Source: Streptomyces sp. NRRL WC-3742
Lineage (GTDB): Bacteria; Actinomycetota; Actinomycetes; Streptomycetales; Streptomycetaceae
Assembly (NCBI RefSeq): GCF_000720635.1
Contig: NZ_JOCF01000033.1
Span: 1 to 64,000 of the forward strand
Length of the DNA stretch: 64,000 nucleotides
Reading direction: 5' to 3'
Shown here in pieces: positions 7,805 through 16,363 of this stretch (the stretch's first letter is position 1; the number at the start of each line of letters is the position of its first letter). The notes beneath the pieces are model-generated. The model had not been told where the DNA came from, did no database searches, and saw only the letters and a program-made list of their open reading frames with translations. The position numbers were made by a program, and so were the translations under genes.

Positions 7805-9043
7805 GTGACTGACTCCGGAAGCCCAGATTCCCCCAGCCCGCTCGACGAACCCGCTGCCGAGGCCGAACGGCTGGGCGGCGTCTGGGACGTCGTGGTGGTC
7901 GGCGCCGGACCGGCCGGGGCGTCGGCCGCGCACGCCGCCGCCGTCCAGGGCCGCCGGGTGCTGCTGCTCGACAAGGCCGAGCACCCCCGCTACAAGACCT
8001 GCGGCGGCGGCATCATCGGCCCCTCCCGGGACAGCCTGCCGCCGGACTTCAAGCTGCCGCTGCAGGACCGGGTGCACGCCGTCACCTTCGCCTACAACGG
8101 CCGCTACACCCGCACCCGCCGCAACGAGCGGATGCTGTTCGGCCTGGTCAACCGGGACGAGTTCGACCTGCGCCTGGTGCAGGCGGCCGAGCAGGCGGGT
8201 GCGGTGCTCGCCACCGGAGTGACCGTCACGGGCGTGGAGCAGCGCGGCGGCGGGCACCGGACGGCGCTGGTGACGGCGGCGGACGGGCGCGGCTTCGAGG
8301 CGCGCGCGGTGGTCGGCGCGGACGGCAGCGCCAGCCGGATCGCCCGGCACGTCGGCGTCACCTTCGACCAGATCGACCTGGGCCTGGAGGCGGAGATCCC
8401 GGTGCCGCCGCAGGTCGTCGCCGACTGGGCGGGCCGCATCCACCTCGACTGGGGCCCGCTGCCCGGCAGTTACGGCTGGGTGTTCCCCAAGACCGAGAGC
8501 AGCAGCCTGACCGTGGGCGTCATCTCGGCGCGCGGCGACGGGGAGGCGACGAAGCAGTACCTCGCCGACTACATCCGGCGCCTGGGCCTGTCGGGCTTCA
8601 CCCCGAGCGTGGAGTCCGGGCACCTGACCCGCTGCCGTGCCGAGGACTCGCCGCTGTCGCGCGGCCGGGTGCTGGTCGCCGGGGACGCGGCCGGGCTGCT
8701 GGAGCCGTGGACGCGCGAGGGCATCTCGTACGCGCTGCGCTCGGGCCGGCTGGCCGGGGAGTGGGCGGTGCAGGTCGCGGAGGCCGGGGACGCGGAGTCG
8801 GTGCGGCGCGAGGCGCTGAACTACTCGTTCGCCGTCAAGGCCGGCCTGGGCGTGGAGATGCGGGCGGGCAAGCAGCTGCTCGGGGCGTTCGAGCGGCGGC
8901 CGTACCTGTTCCACGCGGCGGTCTGCCTGGTGCCGGCGGCCTGGCGGGCCTTCGCCCGGGCGACGCAGGGGCACACGACCTTCGCCCAGGTGCTGCGGCA
9001 GTACCGGGCGGCCCGCAGGCTGACGGCGACGGCCGCGCGCTGA
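7805..9043 (+). CDS. Geranylgeranyl reductase family FAD-dependent oxidoreductase
   Basis: A 412-residue flavoprotein. The dinucleotide-binding motif VVVGAGPAGASAAHAA is near residue 30, followed by KTCGGGI, a loop characteristic of geranylgeranyl/digeranylgeranyl reductases, then GADGSASRIAR and the second FAD motif RVLVAGDAAGLLEPWTREGI. Such enzymes saturate isoprenoid double bonds, for example in menaquinone or terpenoid tails, using NADPH or ferredoxin. GTG at 7805 is preferred over TTG at 7796, since homologues begin VTDSGS. It stands alone between a divergent peptidase and a convergent chitinase gene. The specific isoprenoid substrate cannot be read from the sequence. Confidence 0.88.
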   Translation: MTDSGSPDSPSPLDEPAAEAERLGGVWDVVVVGAGPAGASAAHAAAVQGRRVLLLDKAEHPRYKTCGGGIIGPSRDSLPPDFKLPLQDRVHAVTFAYNGRYTRTRRNERMLFGLVNRDEFDLRLVQAAEQAGAVLATGVTVTGVEQRGGGHRTALVTAADGRGFEARAVVGADGSASRIARHVGVTFDQIDLGLEAEIPVPPQVVADWAGRIHLDWGPLPGSYGWVFPKTESSSLTVGVISARGDGEATKQYLADYIRRLGLSGFTPSVESGHLTRCRAEDSPLSRGRVLVAGDAAGLLEPWTREGISYALRSGRLAGEWAVQVAEAGDAESVRREALNYSFAVKAGLGVEMRAGKQLLGAFERRPYLFHAAVCLVPAAWRAFARATQGHTTFAQVLRQYRAARRLTATAAR

Positions 9044-9060
9044 GGCCGCTCGTTCGGCGG

Positions 9061-9099
9061 GGCGCCCCCGTCCGTCCTTCCCGGACGGGCGGGGGCGCC
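9061..9099. terminator. Bidirectional hairpin between flavoprotein and chitinase genes
   Basis: A 17-base left arm (9061-9077) pairs with 9083-9099 with a single G-T wobble around a 5-base loop. It lies between two convergent genes and can act as terminator for both strands. Confidence 0.8.
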
Positions 9100-9118
9100 T
9101 TCTCGTTCTGCGGTGCCG

Positions 9119-11428
9119 CTACTTGAGGCCGGCGTCGAGGGCGCCCATCAGGGTGCCGGACGGGGTGTCGCCGGACAGTTCCCAGATCATGCCGCCCAGC
9201 AGGCCCTTGGACCTGAGGTAGGCGGTCTTCTGGGCGATCGACCAGGCGTCGTCGAAGGTCCACCACTGGCCGCCCGCGCCCGTGTAGCCGTACGTGGACA
9301 CGGACTTGGGGTCGTGGTAGACGGTCAGGTTGGGGACGCCGGTGATCAGGTTGTTGTAGCCGCGCGTGCCGGCCTCCTCGGCGAACTGGCCGGGCGCCGC
9401 GCCGTTCGCGGACTGCCAGGCGCCGTTGGCCCCGGCGTCGCCCGCCGCCACGCCCTGCCAGCCCCGGCCGTAGAACGGGAAGCCGATGGTGAGCTTGCGC
9501 GGGTTGACACCGGCGGACAGGTAGGTCTGGACGGCCGCGTCGATGCTGAAGTGGAACGGGTAGGGGTCCTTCGGGTCCTGGTAGAGGTTGCTGGCCTGGC
9601 CGGTGCGGTTGGGCTCCCAGGAGTTGTCGCTGCCGGAGCCGTGGAAGTCGTAGCCCTGGACGTTGGCGATGTCCAGGCCCGTGAAGATCCTGCCGAGGTC
9701 CCAGCCGGCGGCGACCTTCGCCGGGTCGGCCGGGGTGAAGGCGGTGAGCAGCTTGTGCGAGCCGCCCAACGCGTCGAGCTGCTTGCGGAATTCGGCGATC
9801 AGGGCCGTCAGGTTGGCCTTGTCGTTGGGGCTCCAGTGGTTGCCCGCGTGGCCGTCGCCGGAGCCGGGCCACTCCCAGTCGAGGTCGATGCCGTCGAAGA
9901 TCCCGGCGGCCGTGCCGTCGCCGCCGGCGCCGTTGTAGGCGGGCAGGTTGCCCTTGATCCAGGTGTCCACGCAGGACTTGACGAACTTCTGGCGGGAGGC
10001 GTCGGTGGCGGCCACGTCCGAGAAGTACTTGGAGTACGTCCAGCCGCCGAGGGAGACGACCACCTTGAGGTTGGGGTGCTTGGCCTTGAGCTTCTTCAAC
10101 TGGTTGAAGTTGCCGCGCAGTTTGCCCCAGCCGTCGTCGGCCACGCCGTCCACCGACTGGTCGGCGCTCATCGGCCGGGCGTAGTCGGCGTCGGCGTCAC
10201 CGGCGCCGGTGCCCTGGTCCGGGTCCTGCGGGTTGGAGGTGGTGCCCCTGGTGACGCCCGCGAGGCAGGTGAGGTTGGTCGGATCGATGTTCTCGAAGGC
10301 GTAGTTGATGACGTCGAGCTTGGCGGCGGTGCCCGAGGTCTCGAGGTTCTTGACGAAGAACTGGCGGCCGTAGATGCCCCACTGGACGAAGTAGCCGACG
10401 CGGGCGTACTTCCCGGCGCCCACGATGTCGCCGGTGGTGACGGAGAGCGGGGCGGAGGCGGGCGAGGTGTTGTCGGCGGGGTCGCGGGCCTGCACGGTGA
10501 ACGTGTAGGTGGTGGACGGCGACAGGCTTCCGACGCTCGCCGTCAGCGTGCCGCCCGTGACGGTCGCGACGAGCGTGGCGCCCTGGTAGACGTCGTACGC
10601 GGCGACACGGACGTTGTCCGTCGCGGCGTCCCAGGCGAGCGTCACGTCGGAGGAACCGGCCTTCGTGGCACGGAGGTTGGCCGGCGCGGTCGGCGGGACC
10701 CGGTCCGAGGACGGGTCGAAGGTGGAGGCCGTGACGGGCGCGCTGACCGGCCCGGTGTTGCCGCGGCTGTCCTTGGCCCGGACGGTCAGCGTGTACGAGG
10801 TCGCCGGGGTGAGGCCCGTGACCACGGTGGAGGTGCCGGCGGCGGAGGCCACCACGGCGCCGCCGTTCAGGACGTCGTAGGAGGCGACCGGGAAGTCCCC
10901 GCCCTTGGCTGCCGGCCAGCTCAGCGCCAGCGTGTGCGCCGTCGACTCGGTGACCGAGGGAGCACCAGGGGCGCCCGGCGGGACGTCGGGGGTGCCGTCG
11001 CACTTGTCGCCGTTGATGTGGCAGTTGAGCGGCGCGGAGACCGGGCCGTTGCCCACGAACCAGAAGCTGTACGGCTCGGTGGTGCTGTGGGCGTTGACGG
11101 TCGAGTTGTAGAAGGCGGCGACGGCGGTGACGTGGCTGCCGCTGACCGTGGCGGTGCCGTTGTAGGTGTTGCCCATGGTGACGCCGGAGGGGAGGTCGAA
11201 CTCCAGCGTCCAGCCGGACACGGCGGCGGCGTTGTCGTTGTGGACGATGTACGTGCCCTGCCACCAGGAGCCGTTGTCGGCGGTGGTGAAGGTGGCGGTC
11301 AGCTTGCCGGCGGCGTTCGCGGGGGCCGCGAGCGCGGTCAGCACGGCGAGCGGAAGGAGCAGGACGGAGAGCAGCGCGAGCACTCTGCTGCGCATGCGCG
11401 GGCGTCCCGCCCGGGATCGAGCGGACAT
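9119..11428 (-). CDS. Secreted multidomain chitinase (CBM2 - FnIII - FnIII - GH18)
   Basis: A 769-residue exported enzyme. Residues 1-40 are a signal peptide (RMRSR, a hydrophobic core, APANAA). A family 2 carbohydrate-binding domain occupies about 41-140, two fibronectin type III domains about 150-240 and 250-335, and a GH18 catalytic domain about 345-769. The catalytic motif DGIDLDWEW places the acid/base at Glu519; LGGWTYSKYF and the final W-containing strand are also present. It should hydrolyse insoluble chitin. AGGGAGA precedes the ATG. The upstream promoter carries the 12-bp direct repeats known from Streptomyces chitinase genes, so induction by chito-oligomers, glucose repression and DasR control are likely. 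Confidence 0.95.
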   Translation of the reverse strand: MSARSRAGRPRMRSRVLALLSVLLLPLAVLTALAAPANAAGKLTATFTTADNGSWWQGTYIVHNDNAAAVSGWTLEFDLPSGVTMGNTYNGTATVSGSHVTAVAAFYNSTVNAHSTTEPYSFWFVGNGPVSAPLNCHINGDKCDGTPDVPPGAPGAPSVTESTAHTLALSWPAAKGGDFPVASYDVLNGGAVVASAAGTSTVVTGLTPATSYTLTVRAKDSRGNTGPVSAPVTASTFDPSSDRVPPTAPANLRATKAGSSDVTLAWDAATDNVRVAAYDVYQGATLVATVTGGTLTASVGSLSPSTTYTFTVQARDPADNTSPASAPLSVTTGDIVGAGKYARVGYFVQWGIYGRQFFVKNLETSGTAAKLDVINYAFENIDPTNLTCLAGVTRGTTSNPQDPDQGTGAGDADADYARPMSADQSVDGVADDGWGKLRGNFNQLKKLKAKHPNLKVVVSLGGWTYSKYFSDVAATDASRQKFVKSCVDTWIKGNLPAYNGAGGDGTAAGIFDGIDLDWEWPGSGDGHAGNHWSPNDKANLTALIAEFRKQLDALGGSHKLLTAFTPADPAKVAAGWDLGRIFTGLDIANVQGYDFHGSGSDNSWEPNRTGQASNLYQDPKDPYPFHFSIDAAVQTYLSAGVNPRKLTIGFPFYGRGWQGVAAGDAGANGAWQSANGAAPGQFAEEAGTRGYNNLITGVPNLTVYHDPKSVSTYGYTGAGGQWWTFDDAWSIAQKTAYLRSKGLLGGMIWELSGDTPSGTLMGALDAGLK

Positions 11429-11529
11429 GGTTCTCCCTGTGGTCGTGGGGGTTGAACAGGGGTGCGTAGAACCGGAGTTGTGGTGCGTTTGCGATCGGTG
11501 CCCGCGCCGTGGGGAGACGGGGCATGGGC

Positions 11530-11573
11530 ACTGTAGGAGGACTGGACCAATGCGTCAACAGGTCTGTACCACT
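11530..11573 (-). promoter_or_regulatory. Chitinase promoter with 12-bp direct repeats and DasR-like site
   Basis: On the minus strand a -35 TTGACG (11558-11553) and a -10 TACAGT (11535-11530) are spaced by exactly 17 bp. Two 12-bp direct repeats, TGGTACAGACCT (11571-11560) and TGGTCCAGTCCT (11549-11538), flank and overlap the -35; they match the TGGTCCAGACCT repeats of Streptomyces chitinase promoters. The segment 11558-11573 (ACAGGTCTGTACCACT) matches the dre consensus of DasR at 13 of 16 positions. Confidence 0.82.
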
Positions 11574-11586
11574 GGGCGGTTGAGCG

Positions 11587-11630
11587 CACAGGGGCCCGGT
11601 CTCCCCACGCGGGGAGACCGGGCCCCTGTG
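11587..11630. terminator. 20-bp perfect hairpin downstream of ridA
   Basis: Arms 11587-11606 and 11611-11630 are perfectly complementary around the 4-base loop ACGC. It lies 30 bp after the ridA stop on the minus strand and just upstream of the chitinase promoter, so it probably ends ridA transcription and insulates the chitinase gene. Confidence 0.85.
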
Positions 11631-11659
11631 GGCTGCGCCTTGGCGGGGCGTTCCGACCG

Positions 11660-12064
11660 CTACTGCGCGACCACGGCGAACGCCTCGATCTCCATCAGTA
11701 CATCCGGCCGGAACAGCGCCGACACCTGGACGGCGGAGCTGGCGGGCCGCCGCGAGGTGTCCACGTGCTCGTCGCGCGCCTCGCGGACGGCGGCCAGGTG
11801 GGCGATGTCGGTGACGAAGACCGTCAATTTGACGACGTCGTCGAACGTCGCCCCGGCGGCCGCCAGGCAGCGGCGCAGGTTCTCGAAGACCTGCCGCGCC
11901 TGGGCCGGCGGATCGCCCGCCCCGACGAGCTCGCCGTTCTCGTCGAATGCGACCTGGCCGGAGACCTGGACGAACCGGCCGCTGCCTGCGACGACCTGGG
12001 TGTAGCCCGTCCCGGGGGCGACGCCTGGCGGCTCGGTGATGAAGGTGAGGTGCGAGGTGGTCAT
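11660..12064 (-). CDS. RidA/YjgF/UK114 family protein
   Basis: A 134-residue protein of the RidA superfamily, trimeric enzymes that hydrolyse reactive enamine/imine intermediates from PLP-dependent reactions. GRFVQVSGQVAFDENG, the QARQVFENLRRCLAAAG helix and the C-terminal VLMEIEAFAVV strand fit the family; the usual catalytic Arg of the RidA subfamily (in SxxRPAxS) appears as TSRRPASSAVQV. ATG at 12064 is chosen, with an ATG four codons upstream as alternative. It lies 59 bp downstream of an ATP-grasp gene on the same strand, possibly co-transcribed. Confidence 0.88.
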   Translation of the reverse strand: MTTSHLTFITEPPGVAPGTGYTQVVAGSGRFVQVSGQVAFDENGELVGAGDPPAQARQVFENLRRCLAAAGATFDDVVKLTVFVTDIAHLAAVREARDEHVDTSRRPASSAVQVSALFRPDVLMEIEAFAVVAQ

Positions 12065-12123
12065 GGGGGCGATCATGGGACAGGGGGAGGGCGGCCGCAA
12101 GCGCCGAGGTCGTGGCGCGGATC

Positions 12124-12942
12124 TCAGTCCGTGACTTCGGGCAGCTCGCGCAGGAACGGCCGGTCGCTGGTGCGGAGCGAGGCGGCGGGACCGGCGGAGC
12201 GCAGGACCGCGTCGAGTACTCCGGCGGGATCGGCGGCGTAACCTCCGCTCGCCCAGGCGGCGTTGGCCTCCACCACTGCCCAACTCCCCTCCGAGGCCAG
12301 GCCGATGTCCACCACGCAGGCGCTCGGCAGCGGCGCGTCCGGGGTGGAGGCGGAGGCGGCCAGCACCTCGCGGGTGAAGGCGAGCACCTCGGAGGTGACG
12401 CCGTCGTCCGGGGCGAGCGGGGCGACGGAGAGCTCGCCGTCGACGGCGTAGCGCGAACCGGCGGTGACCTCGCCGTCGAGCACGAACAGCCGGTACTCCC
12501 GGCGGAAGTGCACCACCTGGCTCACCAGCACCGGCGTGTCGCCGTCGACCAGCTCCGGGCCGGGCAGGTGGCTGCTGTCCGGGTACACGCGGGCCGCGAA
12601 CAGCTTGTCCGCCGGGGGCTTGACGAAGGCCGGGCCGCGCAGGCGGCGGGTCTCGTCGAGCGTGCTGAACGCCACCTGCCGCCCGGTCACGGCCAGCGGC
12701 AGCCGGGCCAGCCAGTCGGCGGGCGGCTCCAGCAGCGCCAGGTCCAGGGCGCGCCCGACCGCGTCCGCGAAGATCGGCCCGCCGTACAGGTGCACCGGCT
12801 CGCCGACCAGCTCCTCGGGCGCCCGCCAGGACGGCGCGGTGAACGCCCTCAGGCCGCGCAGGCCGGCGGCCACGCGCAGCTGGTGGCCCGTCTCGGTGAC
12901 GCGCGGGGCGAGGAGGAGGACGGCGGGTCCGGTGGTGGTCAT
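12124..12942 (-). CDS. ATP-grasp domain protein (DUF4343 / R2K clade)
   Basis: A 272-residue protein resembling the DUF4343 (R2K clade) ATP-grasp family. Supporting segments are GPAFVKPPADKLFAARVY (ATP-binding lysine region), VSQVVHFRREYRLFVLDGEV, and VVDIGLASEGSWAVVEANAAWASGGY, the usual C-terminal Asp/Glu/Asn metal-binding strands. Related proteins in bacteria are probable ligases that join a carboxylate to an amine, but the substrate is unknown. The N-terminus MTTTGPAVLLLAPRVTETGHQL starts at ATG 12942; the translated upstream frame is low-complexity. Paired with ridA downstream. Confidence 0.72.
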   Translation of the reverse strand: MTTTGPAVLLLAPRVTETGHQLRVAAGLRGLRAFTAPSWRAPEELVGEPVHLYGGPIFADAVGRALDLALLEPPADWLARLPLAVTGRQVAFSTLDETRRLRGPAFVKPPADKLFAARVYPDSSHLPGPELVDGDTPVLVSQVVHFRREYRLFVLDGEVTAGSRYAVDGELSVAPLAPDDGVTSEVLAFTREVLAASASTPDAPLPSACVVDIGLASEGSWAVVEANAAWASGGYAADPAGVLDAVLRSAGPAASLRTSDRPFLRELPEVTD

Positions 12943-13118
12943 GGGGGCGATGGTGCCGTGGGGCGGCGGTGGGCGCCAGTGGGTTCCGGGGCAGGTGGGG
13001 GGCGGGCTGCTCTGGTCGAGGGGCGGGTGGGCGTGCCAGAGTCGTGCGGGCGCCGTGCGGGCACCCCGGACGGCGCCAGCGGTCCGACCCACCCTCAGCC
13101 GGAAAGCAGGCCACGCCG

Positions 13119-13892
13119 ATGACCAGCGCAGCGCCCCTCGTCCACGTCAGCACCGCCGACGCCGTCACCACCCTGACCCTCGACTCGCCCCACAACCGCA
13201 ACGCGCTCTCCAGCCGCCTGATGTCCGAGCTGCACGCCGGGCTGGCCGTCGCAGCCGCGAACCGGGACGTGCGGGCGGTCGTGCTCACCCACGTGGGCAA
13301 GGTGTTCTGTGCGGGCGCGGACCTCTCCGAGGCGACCGGGGCCGACCCCACGGTCGGGCCGCGCGGGCTGGTCGAGCTGCAGAAGGCGATCGTGGACTGC
13401 TCGAAGCCGGTCATCGCCGTGGTCGACGGGCACGCCCGCGCCGGGGGCCTGGGCCTGATCGGCGCGGCGGACCTCGCGATCGCCGGGCCGGCCGCCACCT
13501 TCGCCTTCACCGAGGTCCGGCTGGGCCTGGCGCCCGCCGTCATCTCCCTGCCGCTGCGGCCCAAGCTCGACCCGCGCGCGGCCTCGCGCTACTACCTCAC
13601 GGGCGAGGTGTTCGACGCGGCCGAGGCCGCCCGGATCGGGCTGATCACCCGGGCCGTGGACTCCGCCAACGGTCGGGAGATGGCCCTCAAGGAGCTGCTG
13701 GACGCGCTGCGCCAGGGCTCGCCGCAGGGGCTGGCGGAGTCGAAGCGGCTGGCGAACGCCGAGGTGGTGCGCTCCTTCGCGCGGGACGCGGACGAGCTGG
13801 TGCAGCTGTCGGCGCGGCTGTTCGGCTCGGAGGAGGCGCAGGAGGGGATGTGCTCGTTCCTGGAGAAGCGGCCGGCGCGCTGGGTGCGCTGA
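13119..13892 (+). CDS. Enoyl-CoA hydratase/isomerase family protein
   Basis: A 257-residue crotonase-fold protein. It has the oxyanion-hole segments CAGADLSEA and DGHARAGGLGLIGAADLAIA, with AFTEVRLGL supplying one glutamate typical of hydratases. The second glutamate position is replaced by Ala/Arg in DGHARAGG, so chemistry may be that of a methylglutaconyl-type hydratase or an isomerase rather than standard crotonase. The ATG at 13119 gives the family-typical MTSAAPLVHVSTADAVTTLTLDSP start. No beta-oxidation partners are adjacent. It is divergent from the ATP-grasp gene and convergent with the mycothiol-dependent protein, with palindrome array B in between. Confidence 0.87.
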   Translation: MTSAAPLVHVSTADAVTTLTLDSPHNRNALSSRLMSELHAGLAVAAANRDVRAVVLTHVGKVFCAGADLSEATGADPTVGPRGLVELQKAIVDCSKPVIAVVDGHARAGGLGLIGAADLAIAGPAATFAFTEVRLGLAPAVISLPLRPKLDPRAASRYYLTGEVFDAAEAARIGLITRAVDSANGREMALKELLDALRQGSPQGLAESKRLANAEVVRSFARDADELVQLSARLFGSEEAQEGMCSFLEKRPARWVR

Positions 13893-13954
13893 GCGGTTCG
13901 TCCCCTTTGTTTCTGTTTGTTCCCGTTTTTGTTCCCGCTCGTCGGGGCGGCGGC

Positions 13955-14002
13955 ACTACGCCGGTAGTGGCACTACGGAAGTAGTGCCACTACCGGCGTA
14001 GT
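13955..14002. repeat. Array B: three ACTAC-N4-GTAGT units forming a 22-bp hairpin
   Basis: Units start at 13955, 13972 and 13989 (17-bp period). Outer N4 sequences (GCCG and CGGC) and the 3-bp spacers (GGC and GCC) are complementary, so 13955-13976 pairs perfectly with 13981-14002 around a GGAA tetraloop of the GNRA type. The hairpin sits between two convergent genes and may also serve as their terminator. Confidence 0.9.
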
Positions 14003-14026
14003 TCGGAGCGTCCGGCCTCCGGGCGG

Positions 14027-14797
14027 TCAGCCGACCTGGGCCTTGGCGCGCCAGAGGTCGAGAAGGCTCTCGTCGCCGTCGAGGCGCACGCGTGCGGGCA
14101 CTCCGGCGGGCAGGCGGTTCCACAGCAGCAGGTACAGGTCGTGGGCCGGGCCGGTGATCGTGAGCTCGGCCGGCCCGGCGGGGGCCTCCTCGCCGCTGAC
14201 GACCTCGAGCGGCCCCGGGTTGACGGTCACGTGCCAGGAGGCGAGGCCGTCCGCGTCCTGGATCAGGAGGGTGCGGGGCTCGTCGCTGTGCAGCTGGGAG
14301 CGGTCGCGGCGCATGAAGCCGCGCAGCAGTTCGTCCACGCCGTCGAGGGCGAGCGCGGCCTCCACCTCCGGGCCGGGGCGGCCCGCCGCCGCGTCGGCGT
14401 CGATCCGGTGGACGGCGGTCTCGTGCGCCTGGCGCCGCGCCCAGAAGGCGAGCGGGCTGGGCGCGGGCAGGAAGGTCCAGCACTCGGTGTCGGCCGGGGC
14501 GGTGGCGAGGGTGTCCACCAGGGCGGCGTGGCTCTCGCGGTACCAGTCGAGCAGCGCGGCGTCGGACGGGTCCGGTCCGAACACCTCCCGCTCGCCCGCG
14601 TCGTCCAGCCGTTCCTGGAAGCCCCGGGCGGGGTAGGAGGCGGCCCAGAGGTGTACCTGGCCGGTGTGGCGCAGCAGGTCGGCCAGACGCCAGTCGGGGC
14701 AGGTGGGGACGGGTGCGGACAGGTCGGTCGCGGCGGCGGCCTCGGCCAGCAGGGCGCCCTCGCGGCGCAGGGCGTCAAGGTGTTCGGTGATCTTCAC
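14027..14797 (-). CDS. Maleylpyruvate isomerase family mycothiol-dependent protein
   Basis: A 256-residue member of the MDMPI/DinB fold. The N-terminal helix bundle has TCPDWRLADLLRHTGQVH, supplying one metal-ligand histidine, and FWARRQAHETAVHRIDA, supplying the other two histidines; a smaller C-terminal domain follows from about residue 155. Family members use mycothiol, the thiol of actinomycetes, as cofactor or substrate for conjugation or isomerisation. The actual substrate is unknown because most genomes contain many such paralogues. It stands alone: convergent with the enoyl-CoA hydratase gene and divergent from the acyltransferase gene. Confidence 0.88.
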   Translation of the reverse strand: MKITEHLDALRREGALLAEAAAATDLSAPVPTCPDWRLADLLRHTGQVHLWAASYPARGFQERLDDAGEREVFGPDPSDAALLDWYRESHAALVDTLATAPADTECWTFLPAPSPLAFWARRQAHETAVHRIDADAAAGRPGPEVEAALALDGVDELLRGFMRRDRSQLHSDEPRTLLIQDADGLASWHVTVNPGPLEVVSGEEAPAGPAELTITGPAHDLYLLLWNRLPAGVPARVRLDGDESLLDLWRAKAQVG

Positions 14798-14931
14798 GGA
14801 GGGAGTCTGCCAGGGGACCGCGCGGGTGTTCGCGGGTTTCGGACCTCGGGTGAACGCGGGGGTCCGTCGGGCCGGTGTGATCTTGGCCGCCCGGCCTCCG
14901 GGCCGACGCTACGGGCCGGTAGCGTGAGCGC

Positions 14932-15687
14932 ATGCCGATAACCCGTTCCCTCCTCTCTGCCGTCCGGACCGGCGGTCGCCGGGCCGCCGGGCGCCTCGTC
15001 CACCGGGGCTGGCGCTGGGTGCAGCGGACGGGGGCGGTCACCAACCGGAACCCGGGCCCGTACCGGTTCGGGGAGTTGGGGGACGGCACGACGCTCGCCT
15101 TCCCGCTCGGGGCGGTGTTCAACGAGCAGTGGATCACCATCGGGCCGTTCTCGATCATCGGCGAGCGTGTCACGATCAGCGCGGGCTTCCTGCCCGGCCT
15201 CGACCTCGGGCCCGAACCGATCGTGCGGATCGGCGGCGGCTGCGTGATCGGCCGGGACAGCCACATCGTCGGGCACCAGTCGATCGTGCTCGGCGACGAC
15301 GTGTGGACCGGGCCCGGCGTCTACATCTCCGACCAGGCGCACGAGTACCGCGCGACGGACCTGCCCATCGGCAAGCAGTGGCCGCGCAACGAGCCCGTGG
15401 AGATCGGCGCGGGCAGCTGGATCGGCACCGGCGCGGTGATCCTGCCGGGGGCGCGGATCGGGCGCAACGTGGTCGTCGCGGCCGGCGCGGTGGTGCGCGG
15501 CGAGGTGCCCGACCACTGCGTGGTCGCCGGGGCGCCCGCCAAGGTGGTGCGCCGCTGGACGGAGGAGGACGGCTGGCAGCCGCCGTTCCGCCACGACCCG
15601 CCGCAGCCGGTGCCGGACGGGGTGACGGCGGAGCAGCTGCGCGCCCTGGTCGGATGGGACCTGCGGCTGCCGGGGGAGCAGGGCTGA
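14932..15687 (+). CDS. Left-handed beta-helix (hexapeptide repeat) acyltransferase
   Basis: A 251-residue protein. After a basic N-terminus (about 1-40) there is a long run of hexapeptide repeats, visible as IGPFSIIGERVTISAGFLPG, VRIGGGCVIGRDSHIVGH, and GAGSWIGTGAVILPGARIG leading to NVVVAAGAVVRGEVPDH. ISDQAHEYR provides the catalytic-type histidine and VVAGAPAKVVRRW is the usual C-terminal cap. Such enzymes are trimeric O- or N-acetyltransferases acting on sugars or small molecules. No sugar-biosynthesis neighbours help identify the acceptor. Confidence 0.85.
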   Translation: MPITRSLLSAVRTGGRRAAGRLVHRGWRWVQRTGAVTNRNPGPYRFGELGDGTTLAFPLGAVFNEQWITIGPFSIIGERVTISAGFLPGLDLGPEPIVRIGGGCVIGRDSHIVGHQSIVLGDDVWTGPGVYISDQAHEYRATDLPIGKQWPRNEPVEIGAGSWIGTGAVILPGARIGRNVVVAAGAVVRGEVPDHCVVAGAPAKVVRRWTEEDGWQPPFRHDPPQPVPDGVTAEQLRALVGWDLRLPGEQG

Positions 15688-15715
15688 GTTCGGTTCCCCT
15701 GCGGGGGCGGGGAGT

Positions 15716-16306
15716 TCAGCTGGACGGGTGGAAGGTGACGACCGCGACTGCGGCAGCGGCGGTGGCAGCGGCGTCGGGCCGCAGGCCGTACGGGCCGGGC
15801 GCGGTGAGCAACGCGGCGTCGTAGCAGGCGAGTTCGGTCCCGTCCAGGCGGGCGGTACCGGCCAGGCAGACGAGCAGCGTGGTGCCGCCCGTCGGGACGT
15901 GGACGTCGGCGGGCGCGGTGGCGATGTCGACGGATGCCTCGACCCGGCCGCGGCGCGTCATCACGTTGAAGTCGACCACCGGGCCGCCCAGCAGTCGGCA
16001 GTCCGTGGAGGCGTCGCCGGGGAAGGCGAAGGGCCGGTACGGGGTGTCGATTGACTGCTCGGCGCCGTCCACGGTGAGGACCATCCCGGCGCCCTCGACC
16101 AGGGTGATCACCCGGTCGATGCCGGGGAACACGGAGAACGGCCCGGCGGAGGCGACGTCCGCGAGGCTGACCCGCCAGTCGAAGGCGTCCAGCCCGGCCC
16201 CGACCGGGAAACCGGCGACCTCCCTGGTCACCCCGCCGCCGTTGAGCCACGCGGTGGCGGGGCGCTCGCCGGCCCGCAGTACCTGGATGCGTCCGCTGGT
16301 CGTCAT
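15716..16306 (-). CDS. hutD: HutD/Ves family protein
   Basis: A 196-residue cupin-like protein of the HutD family: it has NGGGVTREVAGFP near the N-terminus, FDWRVSLADVASAGPFSVFPGIDR in the middle and the LLGGPVVDFNVMTRRG segment, all family hallmarks. HutD is associated with histidine utilisation in other bacteria and may bind formylglutamate, but no hut genes are close here. ATG at 16306 is chosen over ATG at 16324. Downstream of it is a convergent acyltransferase gene; upstream, a heptanucleotide array separates it from the MFS gene on the same strand. Confidence 0.82.
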   Translation of the reverse strand: MTTSGRIQVLRAGERPATAWLNGGGVTREVAGFPVGAGLDAFDWRVSLADVASAGPFSVFPGIDRVITLVEGAGMVLTVDGAEQSIDTPYRPFAFPGDASTDCRLLGGPVVDFNVMTRRGRVEASVDIATAPADVHVPTGGTTLLVCLAGTARLDGTELACYDAALLTAPGPYGLRPDAAATAAAAVAVVTFHPSS

Positions 16307-16363
16307 GGGGCCGCATCCTGCCACAGCGGGAGGCGGGGGCGGGGAGCGGCCGACGGATGTAGG

